64,000 nt of DNA from JARYMI01 sp037444845 (GTDB lineage Bacteria; Acidobacteriota; Aminicenantia; Aminicenantales; UBA8522): the NCBI GenBank assembly GCA_037444845.1, contig JBBILQ010000003.1:1-64000 (forward strand). The letters are read 5' to 3'. Within the stretch, counting starts at the first letter, position 1; each line of letters opens with the position of its first letter. Positions 33,690-42,055 of this stretch are shown in pieces. The notes below the pieces were generated by a model, which was not told where the DNA came from, did no database searches, and saw only the letters and a program-made list of their open reading frames with translations. A program made the translations under genes and the position numbers.

Positions 33690-35386
33690 TCTCGCCTCTC
33701 TTTTCTTTTCTCCGGTTTATGGTGAAGGAGCATTTCCTCGGCGGTCTGAAGGGAGGCGGCCGTGACCCGGCTCCCGGCCAGGAGACGGGATATCTCCTCC
33801 ACTCTTTCTTCAAACGTCAACTCTTTGACGGTGGTGAACGTCCTGTCTTTTTCGATTCGCTTGTCGATTCTGTAATGATGGGGCGCGAAGCAGGCGATCT
33901 GGGGCAAGTGCGTGACACAGATGACCTGATGGCGAGCCGCCAGGCCTCTGAGTTTCTCAGCGATGCACTCGGCGGTCTTGCCGCCAATGCCGGAGTCGAT
34001 CTCGTCAAAGATGAGGGTTTTTAGCCTGACCTTCTCCTTGCCAATGGTCTTCAAGGCTAGCATGAGCCTGGAAAGCTCGCCGCCCGAGGCGATTTTTCGA
34101 AGCGGCCTCAGCTCTTCCCCCGGGTTAGGGCTGATCAGGAATTCGACGCTATCCAGGCCAGCCTCCTTGATCTTTTCCGGCTCCGGCGAGGAGAGCAGCC
34201 GGGTTTCAAGCTTGACTCTGAACCTTGCTTTCTTCATCCCTAACAGGGCAATTTCTTTTTCCATTTCTTTTTCAAGTCGTCCGGCTCCTTCGGCGCGCTG
34301 GCAGGAGAGCCTCTGGGCCTTGGTGCTGTACTCATTGAAGACGGCCTTTATTTCTGTCTCGAGTTCGGCTAATTTCTCCTCGCTCGCGAGAAGATCAGAG
34401 TGCTCACGGCGAGCCCGGCTGAGATAGCCGGGAATATCCTCTTCGGTCTTGCCGTATTTCCTCCTTAGCTTTTCGAGCCGGCTGAGGCGGTCTTCAATTT
34501 CCTCGAGCCTCTCCGGGCCGAGGTTCTGTTTCTCTTTGAACTTGATCAGGAAATCAGCGAGCTCTCGGATGACGATCTCTGCTTGCCGGAGGGAATCTCC
34601 GCAGGCCTGCAGCGTAGGTTCATACTGGCTGAGGTCGCGGACAAGATCTTCCAGCCGGCTGAGCTGAGCCGAAGCTGAATTTTCCTCGCCATAACTTAGA
34701 TACATGGCTTTTTCCACCATGATGGCGATTTTTTCAGCGTTCTTGAGGGCATTCCTTTCGGCTGAGAGCTCTTCCCATTCGCCGGGCTTGATCTCTGCGG
34801 CTTCAATCTCCTTGATCTGGAAGGCTAAGAAATCGAGGCGCTGCTCTCTCTCCCTCTTCCTCGTCTCAAGCTCATCCTTCTCGTGGAGGAGCCGGCGGAG
34901 CTGACGGGCCCTCTCTCCAACCTCTTCCCTCAGGCCGGCCAGCCCCGAGAACTGGTCGAGGAAAAAGAGATGACTCTCGATCTCGAGAAGGAAGACATGA
35001 TCGTTCTGGCCGTAGATGTCAACGAGAGCCGGACTGATTTCCCTCAGTCGTTTGATCGGGACGAGGACGCCGTTGAGGTAAGCTTTTCCTGGGCCTGTTA
35101 GAGGGATCTGTCTCTGGACGAATACCTCGCCCTCCTCCAGAGAAGGCCAGTCTCCTGGAAATTTTTCCCCTTGGGGAAGGTAGAAGATGGCCTCAATTGT
35201 CGCCTCAGGCTTTCCGGTCCGGATTAGCTCCGCCGAGGCTTTCTCGCCCAGGATGAGCTTTATCCCGTCGATGATGATGGATTTTCCGGCTCCTGTCTCT
35301 CCTGTCAGGATGGAGAATCCTTCCTCGAACTGAAGCTCCAGGTCCTCGATCGTGGCCAGGTTCTGGATGCGGAGAGATCGGATCAT
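33686..35386 (-). CDS. recN: DNA repair protein RecN
   Basis: 566 residues of SMC-like ATPase. The Walker A is GETGAGKSIIIDG near the start; a long coiled coil (about 155-370) follows, and the C-terminal lobe has the ABC signature ASGGELSRLMLALK and the Walker B LIFDEIDSGIGG. RecN tethers broken DNA during double-strand-break repair. The start ATG at 35386 lies 12 bp after the subtilase gene ends, so it is co-transcribed with envelope genes. Confidence 0.96.
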   Translation of the reverse strand: MIRSLRIQNLATIEDLELQFEEGFSILTGETGAGKSIIIDGIKLILGEKASAELIRTGKPEATIEAIFYLPQGEKFPGDWPSLEEGEVFVQRQIPLTGPGKAYLNGVLVPIKRLREISPALVDIYGQNDHVFLLEIESHLFFLDQFSGLAGLREEVGERARQLRRLLHEKDELETRKREREQRLDFLAFQIKEIEAAEIKPGEWEELSAERNALKNAEKIAIMVEKAMYLSYGEENSASAQLSRLEDLVRDLSQYEPTLQACGDSLRQAEIVIRELADFLIKFKEKQNLGPERLEEIEDRLSRLEKLRRKYGKTEEDIPGYLSRARREHSDLLASEEKLAELETEIKAVFNEYSTKAQRLSCQRAEGAGRLEKEMEKEIALLGMKKARFRVKLETRLLSSPEPEKIKEAGLDSVEFLISPNPGEELRPLRKIASGGELSRLMLALKTIGKEKVRLKTLIFDEIDSGIGGKTAECIAEKLRGLAARHQVICVTHLPQIACFAPHHYRIDKRIEKDRTFTTVKELTFEERVEEISRLLAGSRVTAASLQTAEEMLLHHKPEKRKERRE

Positions 35387-35398
35387 CCCTTTCTGTTT

Positions 35399-36757
35399 TT
35401 ATTTTTTGATTTTGATTGGCACGAGAGCTTTTTCCATGTTGATCCGGCCGAACCCGATGTAATTGTCCTTGCCGGGGTTCTTGCTTGAATTGACGTCGTC
35501 CGCCGAGTAGCGGATGACGTCCATGATCTGGTCCACGCTGAGCCAGGGCTTGAGTCCTTTGATGAGGGTAGCCAGACCAGCCACCTGGGGTGTGGCCAGG
35601 GAGGTTCCTGTGCCGTAGGCATAGGGGAAAGAATCAGGACCCCAGAACCAGGTGGGAACGGCCCCAACAACGCGCAGGCCCGGCGCCGCCACATCCACCT
35701 GTGTTCCGAAATTTGACCAATCCTTGCGCTCATCATTGTAATCTGTCGCTGCCACAGCGAGACAGTAGGCGTCATAGGCGGCAGGGTAGAGGACCGAACT
35801 CGCGTCATTGCCCGCAGCGGCCGCGATGAGGACGCCCCTGTCGTATGCATATTTGAGGGCATTGCGCAGAGAATCCGACGCCTCATCGCCGCCCAGGCTC
35901 AAGTTGATGACTGAAGCGCCTTTGTCTACAGCCCACGTGATGCCGGCTATGAGATCACTGTAATATCCTTCACCTTTCTCGTCCATGACTTTAACCGGAA
36001 GGATTTTTGAGTTCCAGGCGACTCCGGCAATCCCTTCACTGTTGTTGGTTTCGGCGGCGGCGACGCTGGCCACGATCGTCCCGTGTCCGAAGTCGTCGGT
36101 TGCGTCAAAGTCGTTGTTGATGATGTCGCGGCCAGTCGAATGGATTTTTTTCTTGAGGTCGGGATGGAGAAGGTCGACACCCGTGTCGATGATGGCGATG
36201 AGGACGTCTGGGCTTCCCTTTGTTTCTTCCCAGGCCGCGGTCGCCTTGATGTCAGCCTGGGATTTTCCCCTCGGGCTTCCTGACGGGCCGATTTCCTGGC
36301 CGGAATTATAAAGGTAATACTGATATTTGAAAAGGCTGTCGTTGGGAGTGACCGCGAGGCGGGTCGCGTAATTAGGCTCCGCGAATTCCACGTCGGGGTT
36401 CTGGTTCAGGGCAAAAACCATCTCCTCCACGGATGCATAAGAGGGGATCTGGATCTGGTAAACCTCAATTTCACGGACTCTGCGGATGAGCTCGGTTTCG
36501 TAAGCGGCCAGAGTGGCGTCGATAAGCTGGGGTCTGAGGCCGGGCTTGAATTTGACGAGCACCTGGCCGGGGGCATAGCGCTGTTCGCGTTCGCGGCGCA
36601 TCCAATTCTCGCCAACATCCTGTATCTGGCGCTTCAGGATTGTTGCTTCCTTTTTTTTCCCCCTGTCCACCCTGAGCCTCTGCTCGCTGAAGGAGGAAGA
36701 CAAAAGGCTCAGCAGCAAAAAGAGAAAAACTATCTTTCTTCGGTTCGCTCTTGTCAT
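35399..36757 (-). CDS. Secreted subtilisin-like (S8) serine protease
   Basis: 452 residues. A signal peptide (about 1-24) is followed by a propeptide-like region (about 60-130, APGQVLVKFKPG) and a complete catalytic domain: Asp191 in IIDTG, His225 in GHGT, oxyanion Asn317 in AGND and Ser386 in GTSLATP. It should be an exported protease, perhaps for protein scavenging. I chose ATG 36757 because GGAGG is six nt upstream; ATG 36763 abuts it. It shares an operon with recN, bamD and a barrel protein, an unusual mix. Confidence 0.92.
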   Translation of the reverse strand: MTRANRRKIVFLFLLLSLLSSSFSEQRLRVDRGKKKEATILKRQIQDVGENWMRREREQRYAPGQVLVKFKPGLRPQLIDATLAAYETELIRRVREIEVYQIQIPSYASVEEMVFALNQNPDVEFAEPNYATRLAVTPNDSLFKYQYYLYNSGQEIGPSGSPRGKSQADIKATAAWEETKGSPDVLIAIIDTGVDLLHPDLKKKIHSTGRDIINNDFDATDDFGHGTIVASVAAAETNNSEGIAGVAWNSKILPVKVMDEKGEGYYSDLIAGITWAVDKGASVINLSLGGDEASDSLRNALKYAYDRGVLIAAAAGNDASSVLYPAAYDAYCLAVAATDYNDERKDWSNFGTQVDVAAPGLRVVGAVPTWFWGPDSFPYAYGTGTSLATPQVAGLATLIKGLKPWLSVDQIMDVIRYSADDVNSSKNPGKDNYIGFGRINMEKALVPIKIKK

Positions 36758-36780
36758 TTTCATCCTCCGTATTCCGTGGG

Positions 36781-37554
36781 CTATAACCCAAAAAGGGCCT
36801 GGAGCATTACCGAGTAATCAGACATGCCATTACGGGGATAAAAACCTCCTTCTACCTTGAGCTCGAATTTCTCGCTTACTTCCAAGCCTGTGCCGATCAA
36901 GAGCCCAAACTGGCTCTTCGCCCTAATCTTCTTTTTTTCCGTCCCTTTGAGCGATTCCACGGTCTGGTCCATGGAGAACGTTCCCCACAGGTAATTATAA
37001 CAGGGAAAAATATACGGCCTGATTCCTTCCCAGCTTGTCAGCAAAAAGACAGGCCCGACGGCGGCTCTCATCCAGGTGGGGTTGGCTTCGATTGAGCCAG
37101 GGACAGCAAGTCCCGGGATCATGAATTTTTTCTTAACCCCCAGGCAGGCCATGAATTGGCCGAGGACATCGACCTCAAAGCTGTCTCGGGCAAAAAGACT
37201 TTTTTCGGCTTCAGCCCCTGCCACGAACCCGCTGAGGCCACTTCCCCCAAAATCGATAGAAAAAGGCAATCGGCGGAAGACTAACTCCTTATATTCAGAA
37301 GAGGCGTAACCGAGGAGAAGGGCAGCGGAGAATCCCGCCCCCAGGTTGTAGCCGAGGGCAAGGTTAGCCAAATAGGCTGTTAGCCGGGGTTTCTCCCCCT
37401 CAACTTCAGAGCTGAGCGTCCTCGAGAAATACTCTGAACGCAGCCCCAGGTTGAACGATTGAGATTGCAACCGAAACTGGCCTGAGGCGAACTGCGTCAG
37501 GGTGAAAAAAACGACCAGAAAAAGCGTTGACAGCCGATGAACATGTTTGGTCAT
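36781..37554 (-). CDS. Outer-membrane barrel-type protein, unknown function
   Basis: 257 residues. A signal peptide (about 1-22, ending FASG-Q) leads to alternating polar/aromatic strands. The last residues, MLQALFGL, and the repeated GxGxxV pattern suggest an outer-membrane barrel, though the ending is not the classical terminal Phe. No family is recognised. The ATG at 37554 was chosen for GAGAGG upstream; the open frame reaches 37626 in bamD. It lies between bamD and the protease in the operon. Confidence 0.65.
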   Translation of the reverse strand: MTKHVHRLSTLFLVVFFTLTQFASGQFRLQSQSFNLGLRSEYFSRTLSSEVEGEKPRLTAYLANLALGYNLGAGFSAALLLGYASSEYKELVFRRLPFSIDFGGSGLSGFVAGAEAEKSLFARDSFEVDVLGQFMACLGVKKKFMIPGLAVPGSIEANPTWMRAAVGPVFLLTSWEGIRPYIFPCYNYLWGTFSMDQTVESLKGTEKKKIRAKSQFGLLIGTGLEVSEKFELKVEGGFYPRNGMSDYSVMLQALFGL

Positions 37555-37573
37555 CTGAACCTCTCTGCGGTCG

Positions 37574-38362
37574 TCATCCCTTGTTCTTGTTGATTTCATC
37601 CAGTCTTTCCTTCCCTTTTTTGGCAAGCTTGCTCTCGGGGTAGTCAGAAATCAACTTGGTGAAGTAGGGGATGCTTTCCTCGATTTTTTTCCATTTGTAA
37701 TAAGAATCAGCCAGGCAAAAATAGACTTGATCCATCTTCGAAAAGTCCGGGTAATTGGTGAGAATCTCCAGAAGGCGGCTGGTCGCCGCTTTATAAGCGG
37801 AAGCCTTGTAGTAGTGCTCGCCTATGGCGAAATAATGAGCGGCCAGCCGCTCTTCGCATTCTTTGATTTTATCCTGGGCCGGCTTCGCTTCCTGGCTCAA
37901 AGGGTAATCGGTCAAGACTCTCTTGAATTCTGCCAAGGCTTGCTGGGTTTTTGTCTGGTCTCGGCCGGGTTTCAGGGCTTTCTTGAAGAACGTCATGGCG
38001 ATCTGATAGCGCGCGTAAGAAGCTGAAGGGCTGTAAGGAAAGAGCTGGATGAATTCTCTGTACTCGGAGGCGGCCAGGATCATGCTGCCCTCGTCTCCTT
38101 TGTTAAAATACGAATCGGCGATGGCCAGTTTTGCCCTCTGAGCGTAAAAGCTCTTCGGGAAGGAATCGATCACCTGCCGAAAATAAAGACGCGCTTTCTC
38201 CGGGTCTTTTTTCACGTGTTCCTGCCCGGCTTTAAAAAGGGCTTCATCGGATGAAGCGATTTCCGGAGCGATTTCAACGCTCTCTTTCTTGCAGCCCCAG
38301 AATGCCGGAAAGCAGAGGGACGCGAAAATGATTATCAGGATCACTTTTTTCAGGGCGGTCAT
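37574..38362 (-). CDS. bamD: Outer-membrane assembly lipoprotein BamD-like
   Basis: 262 residues from ATG 38362. After a hydrophobic signal there is a lipobox-like FWGC (lipidated Cys expected), then tetratricopeptide-style repeats: DEALFKAGQEH, KARLYFRQVIDSFPKS, YREFIQLFPYSPSA and more, which match BamD/YfiO. BamD helps BamA fold outer-membrane proteins. The ATG at 38374 or 38380 could add a few residues; GAGGAAAA favours 38362. A barrel protein follows at once, which fits the role. BamA is not in the window. Confidence 0.85.
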   Translation of the reverse strand: MTALKKVILIIIFASLCFPAFWGCKKESVEIAPEIASSDEALFKAGQEHVKKDPEKARLYFRQVIDSFPKSFYAQRAKLAIADSYFNKGDEGSMILAASEYREFIQLFPYSPSASYARYQIAMTFFKKALKPGRDQTKTQQALAEFKRVLTDYPLSQEAKPAQDKIKECEERLAAHYFAIGEHYYKASAYKAATSRLLEILTNYPDFSKMDQVYFCLADSYYKWKKIEESIPYFTKLISDYPESKLAKKGKERLDEINKNKG

Positions 38363-38380
38363 GATTTTCCTCATTTGCAT

Positions 38381-39325
38381 CTAATAACCGTAGAGCCCGC
38401 GAATCCAGTCCCATTCCTCCCGCAGGCCATCTTCGAGAGCCGTGCGAGGAGCATAACCCAGCTCATCCTTCGACTTGCCGATATCGGCCAGAGTATGGAG
38501 GACATCTCCTTTCTGTTTTTCCTCCCGGACGACGGCCAGGTTTTTCCCGCAGATCTCCTCGAGAAGGGGGAGGAGGTTGTCCAGTCTTTCACGGTGACCC
38601 CCGCCGATATTATAAACCTCTCCCGGCTGGCCTCGCTCTGTGGCCTGGACGCAGGCATCGATGATGTCGTCAATATAGGTGAAATCCCTTGTTTGCGTTC
38701 CGTCGCCGTAAACGGTGATGGGCTTTCCTTCCGCGATGGCCTTAAAAAACCTGTGAAAGGCCATATCCGGCCTTTGTCCCGGGCCGTACACGGTGAAAAA
38801 CCGCAGAGAGACAGCGGGGACCTCATAGTTTTTGAAATAGAGGAAACAGAGCTGTTCGGCGGCCATTTTGGTGACTCCGTAAGGAGAAAGAGGCCTGACG
38901 AGCGCGTTTTCGGACATCGGCAGAGTCGGCGTGAGCCCGTAAACGGATGAGGAGGAGGCGTAGATAAATTTCCTCAGGGACGCAGATTTGGCTTCCTCCA
39001 GGAGTCGTTGGGTAGCCTGGATGTTGTTCTGGATGTACACGGAAAAATGATCGCCCCAGCTTGTCCGCACTCCGGCCTGAGCGGCCAGATGAAAAACAAC
39101 GTCGATGCCGCGCATGGCTTTGCCGGGGTCAAGGTCGAGGATGTCACCCGGCCAGAAGGTGAAATTCTTATCGGCCGCAAGCGGGGCGACATTGCGTTCC
39201 TTGATCCAGCGCGGGTAGAAATCGGTGAAGCAGTCCAGGCCGGTGACAGCATGGCCGTTCGCGAGCAGCCGGCGGCTGAGGTGGGAACCGATAAAGCCGG
39301 CGGCGCCGGTGACAAGACAGTTCAT
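38381..39325 (-). CDS. NAD-dependent nucleotide-sugar epimerase/dehydratase
   Basis: 314 residues of extended SDR. It has the nucleotide-binding GAAGFIGSH (7-15), the Ser of YASSSSVYG, and Tyr149/Lys153 in SPYGVTK. The C-terminal RFFTVYGPGQRPDMAFHRF and TRDFTYIDDI stretches are those of UDP-glucose/UDP-glucuronate 4-epimerases, so it is probably one of those. The exact sugar cannot be decided. It lies four bp inside rpe and touches bamD, so it belongs to the envelope operon. Confidence 0.85.
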   Translation of the reverse strand: MNCLVTGAAGFIGSHLSRRLLANGHAVTGLDCFTDFYPRWIKERNVAPLAADKNFTFWPGDILDLDPGKAMRGIDVVFHLAAQAGVRTSWGDHFSVYIQNNIQATQRLLEEAKSASLRKFIYASSSSVYGLTPTLPMSENALVRPLSPYGVTKMAAEQLCFLYFKNYEVPAVSLRFFTVYGPGQRPDMAFHRFFKAIAEGKPITVYGDGTQTRDFTYIDDIIDACVQATERGQPGEVYNIGGGHRERLDNLLPLLEEICGKNLAVVREEKQKGDVLHTLADIGKSKDELGYAPRTALEDGLREEWDWIRGLYGY

Positions 39326-39990
39326 GGCCGGTTGTACCTCTGGATGATCTCCCGCATCTGGGCGATGACGCGGGGCGGGTCGGCCTCGCCATAGATAGCC
39401 GCGCCGGCGACAAGGATTTCCGCTCCGTCCTTGATGAGGCTTTCCATGTTGTCGAGGTTGACTCCGCCGTCGACTTCGATGGCGACGCTCAATTTTTGCC
39501 CGTTCGTCCAGTTCTTGAGATTCCTGATTTTCTGGTGGGTGGCTTCGACGAACTTCTGCCCGCCGAACCCGGGGTCGACAGACATGACCAGAACATACTC
39601 CACTTCCCTTATGATGTCGTTCATCAAGTGGATGGGCGTGGCCGGGTTTAGGGCCAACCCAGCCTTTTTGTTGAGCTCCTTGATCAGGCTCACATTCCTG
39701 TGGAGGTGGTGCGAAGCCTCGACATGGATGGAAATCCAGTCCGCTCCAGCCTCAGCGAAAAGGGGGACGAAGAAGCCGGGGTTTTCTACCATTAAGTGAA
39801 CGTCTAAAGGCAAGGAGGTCATCTTCTTGAGGGAAGAGACGACTTGAGGACCCAATGTCAGGTTGGGGACAAAATGGCCGTCCATGATGTCAACGTGGAC
39901 GAGGTCGGCTCCCGCTTCCTCGGCCATTTGAACAGCTTCTCCGAGTCTGGCAAAATCCGCTGACAGGATGGACGGTGCGAGCTGAATCAT
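39322..39990 (-). CDS. rpe: Ribulose-phosphate 3-epimerase
   Basis: 222 residues of TIM barrel. The metal and catalytic motifs are visible: LAPSILSADF at the start, HVDIMDGHFVPN, VDPGFGGQ and EVDGGV. It interconverts ribulose-5-phosphate and xylulose-5-phosphate in the pentose-phosphate route. It overlaps the PASTA gene and the epimerase by four bp each, indicating tight coupling. Confidence 0.96.
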   Translation of the reverse strand: MIQLAPSILSADFARLGEAVQMAEEAGADLVHVDIMDGHFVPNLTLGPQVVSSLKKMTSLPLDVHLMVENPGFFVPLFAEAGADWISIHVEASHHLHRNVSLIKELNKKAGLALNPATPIHLMNDIIREVEYVLVMSVDPGFGGQKFVEATHQKIRNLKNWTNGQKLSVAIEVDGGVNLDNMESLIKDGAEILVAGAAIYGEADPPRVIAQMREIIQRYNRP

Positions 39991-40706
39991 CGGCTGACCT
40001 CCAGGGTGATCAGGTTTCTCTTGGCTATTCCATAGCCCTGAGTGGGAAACTGCTTGATGATGATCCCCGCTTCAAGGCCTGGATAAAAGACGTAGCGGAC
40101 ATCGGCCACCTTGAACCCCAACGCCCCGAGCCTGGCGATCATGGCCTGGGCCTTTTTCCCGATCAGGTCGGGCATCAGGTATTTTTGTTCTCTTTCTCCC
40201 TGGCTGACCAGGAAGTTGATCGGCGTCAGCCGCTTGATTTCTTGAGGTGAGGGCGGAGGGTCCTGGGCGATAATCCGGCCCGCAGCATGCCGGTCGGTAT
40301 GGATCTGCGAGATCTTGCCTTTTTCGAGTCCCAGCTCTATCAGGATTTTTGTGGCCGCTTCAAGGCTTCTTCCCTCCAGCTTAGGGATCTCGACCAGCTC
40401 ACTGCCCCTGCTCAGGGCGATTTTGACGGCCTTGTTTGTCCGGATCTTAGAGCCGGCCGAGGGTTCCTGGGAGATTATCCTCCCCCTCTCCCAGCGGTCG
40501 TTGAATTCAACTCCTTTTTCCTGAAGAGAAAGGTTTTTTCGAGCCAGCTCAGTCCTGGCCTCCGCCATCGTCTTCCCCGTTAGGTCAGGGACGGCGACCA
40601 AATCCCCTTTTGTGATCGTTCGGGAGGAAACGATAGCGCTGAGGAAAAAGACGATCATAAAAAGAATCAGCGTTTGCCCATATTTATAAAGAATTTTCGC
40701 CGGCAT
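39987..40706 (-). CDS. Membrane-anchored PASTA-domain protein
   Basis: 239 residues: one membrane helix (about 9-28) followed by three PASTA domains (about 35-100, 103-168, 172-239), each starting with VPDL, IPKLEG or MPDL. PASTA domains bind uncross-linked peptidoglycan and normally hang from PknB-type kinases or PBPs, but no kinase or transpeptidase domain is attached here. It is the first gene of the long minus-strand operon, next to rpe, a common pairing. Confidence 0.85.
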   Translation of the reverse strand: MPAKILYKYGQTLILFMIVFFLSAIVSSRTITKGDLVAVPDLTGKTMAEARTELARKNLSLQEKGVEFNDRWERGRIISQEPSAGSKIRTNKAVKIALSRGSELVEIPKLEGRSLEAATKILIELGLEKGKISQIHTDRHAAGRIIAQDPPPSPQEIKRLTPINFLVSQGEREQKYLMPDLIGKKAQAMIARLGALGFKVADVRYVFYPGLEAGIIIKQFPTQGYGIAKRNLITLEVSR

Positions 40707-40750
40707 GTTTCCCGCTCAACGTTTTCGGTACGCTCTTTCTTGAGTTTTTT

Positions 40751-40779
40751 AAAATACCATATAATCCGAACTAAGTAAA
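40751..40779 (-). promoter_or_regulatory. Candidate promoter for the PASTA-rpe-bamD-recN-miaB operon
   Basis: Minus strand TTTACT (40779-40774), a 17-bp spacer and TATTTT (40756-40751), preceded by an extended -10 TG. It overlaps the plus-strand TATAAT (40760). Confidence 0.4.
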
Positions 40780-40912
40780 CTCGCAATCCGTTCCCGGTAG
40801 CATCTCCATTTTTGTGATAGAGGGGGGTCCTGCCGTGGTTCACCCCCCTCTTCTATCCCGGAGGGACATCACATGATTAGAGATTCTTCTTCCGTTACGG
40901 GAGTTTCTTTTT
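40772..40912 (+). ncRNA. Candidate small RNA or leader with a strong stem-loop
   Basis: A plus-strand TATAAT (40760-40765), with only a weak -35, would start a transcript near 40772. At 40816-40857 there is a stem of 8 bp (AGGGGGGT with ACCCCCCT) extended by 5 bp (GATAG with CTATC) across a 3-nt bulge, with a 13-nt loop. It is followed by the terminator at 40889-40912. No known RNA family was recognised, and a start codon and ribosome site are lacking. Alternatively it is an attenuating leader of threonine aldolase. Confidence 0.35.
40889..40912 (+). terminator. Small intrinsic terminator-like hairpin
   Basis: A 6-bp stem CTTCCG/CGGGAG with a TTA loop (one T-G pair), followed by TTTCTTTTT. 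It lies before the threonine aldolase promoter, so it would end a separate upstream transcript. Confidence 0.5.
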
Positions 40913-40937
40913 AGTGCGTGCCAGAGGCGATTTTTGG

Positions 40938-40966
40938 TTGTGGAAGGAAGACCATTTCTTTATAAT
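40938..40966 (+). promoter_or_regulatory. Promoter for threonine aldolase
   Basis: TTGTGG (40938-40943), a 17-bp spacer and a perfect TATAAT (40961-40966), about 39 bp before the ATG. Confidence 0.5.
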
Positions 40967-41004
40967 AACACCTTTCTGATGTCGACCATGAGGAGACAGC
41001 GAAG

Positions 41005-42036
41005 ATGAGCGAAATCTCAGATTTTCGCAGCGACACGGTAACCAAACCGACGGAAAAAATGCGGCGGGCCATGGCTGAAGCTGTCGTTGGAGACGATGTC
41101 CTCGGCGATGACCCCACCGTCCAGGAGCTCGAGCGGCTGGCCGCTGAGATCATGGGAAAAGAAGCCGCGCTTTTCGTCCCTTCAGGGACGATGGGCAATG
41201 CAATCGCCGTCAAGGTCTGGACAAGAGAGCTGGACGAAGTCATTGTTGAAGCCAGGTCGCACATCTACAATATGGAGTCCACGCACATGACCTTCATTTC
41301 CCGCGTCAGCCCACGGCCGCTCTTTTCGCACCGGGGAGCCATGGACCCCGAGGAGGTCGAGCGGAATATCCGAAAGCCTTCAGTTCATATACCCCGGACC
41401 TCGCTCGTCTGTGTGGAAAACACGCACAATAACCTGAGCGGGGCGGTTGTGCCGGTCGAAAACATCAAAGCGATCAGGGCAATCACCTTGAGACACGGGA
41501 TCAAGCTCCATCTTGACGGCGCCCGTATTTTCAACGCCAGCACGGCGAGCGGGGTACCGGTGAAAGAATACGCTGCCTTGGCCGATTCCGTGATGTTCTG
41601 TCTTTCCAAAGGGCTCTCTGCCCCGGTCGGCTCTTTGCTCGTCGGTTCAAAGGAATTCATCGACGACGGCCGGAGGGTCAGGAAAGCCCTGGGCGGGGGC
41701 CTGAGACAGGTCGGCGTCCTGGCTGCTCCGGGCATTGTGGCCTTAACAGAGATGACCGGGCGTCTCCAGGAAGACCACGTCAGGGCCAAGAAGCTGGCAT
41801 CGAGCATTGCCGGACTTCCCAGTATCACGCTGAGTCCAGAGGAAATAGAGACTAATATCGTCATTTTTGGGTTTGCTCATCCGAAGCTCACCATCCCCGA
41901 GTTCTTGAGCCGGCTGCGGGAGAGGAAAGTGCTTGCTCTTGCAACGACGGGCGGAATCCGCTTCGTCACCCACAAGGATATCGATGACGAAGACATTGAC
42001 AGGGCATTTGCAGCTTTCAGCGAAATTCTTGGATAA
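41005..42036 (+). CDS. ltaE: Low-specificity L-threonine aldolase
   Basis: 343 residues of fold-type I PLP enzyme. The start DFRSDTVTKPTEKMR is typical, the PLP Lys202 is in CLSKGLSAP, and DGARIFNA precedes it. It splits L-threonine or L-allo-threonine to glycine and acetaldehyde. GAGGAG lies eight nt before the ATG. It has its own promoter; no glycine-cleavage or glyA gene is nearby. Confidence 0.93.
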   Translation: MSEISDFRSDTVTKPTEKMRRAMAEAVVGDDVLGDDPTVQELERLAAEIMGKEAALFVPSGTMGNAIAVKVWTRELDEVIVEARSHIYNMESTHMTFISRVSPRPLFSHRGAMDPEEVERNIRKPSVHIPRTSLVCVENTHNNLSGAVVPVENIKAIRAITLRHGIKLHLDGARIFNASTASGVPVKEYAALADSVMFCLSKGLSAPVGSLLVGSKEFIDDGRRVRKALGGGLRQVGVLAAPGIVALTEMTGRLQEDHVRAKKLASSIAGLPSITLSPEEIETNIVIFGFAHPKLTIPEFLSRLRERKVLALATTGGIRFVTHKDIDDEDIDRAFAAFSEILG

Positions 42037-42055
42037 TATTCCCCTCGGTCCCGCC

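Larger units (their letters stand above)
40707..41004. other. Divergent non-coding region of 298 bp before threonine aldolase
   Basis: No protein-coding frame is supported. It contains the minus-strand PASTA-operon promoter, a plus-strand TATAAT at 40760, a strong stem-loop at 40816-40857, a terminator at 40889-40912 and the threonine aldolase promoter at 40938. Each is listed separately. Confidence 0.6.
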
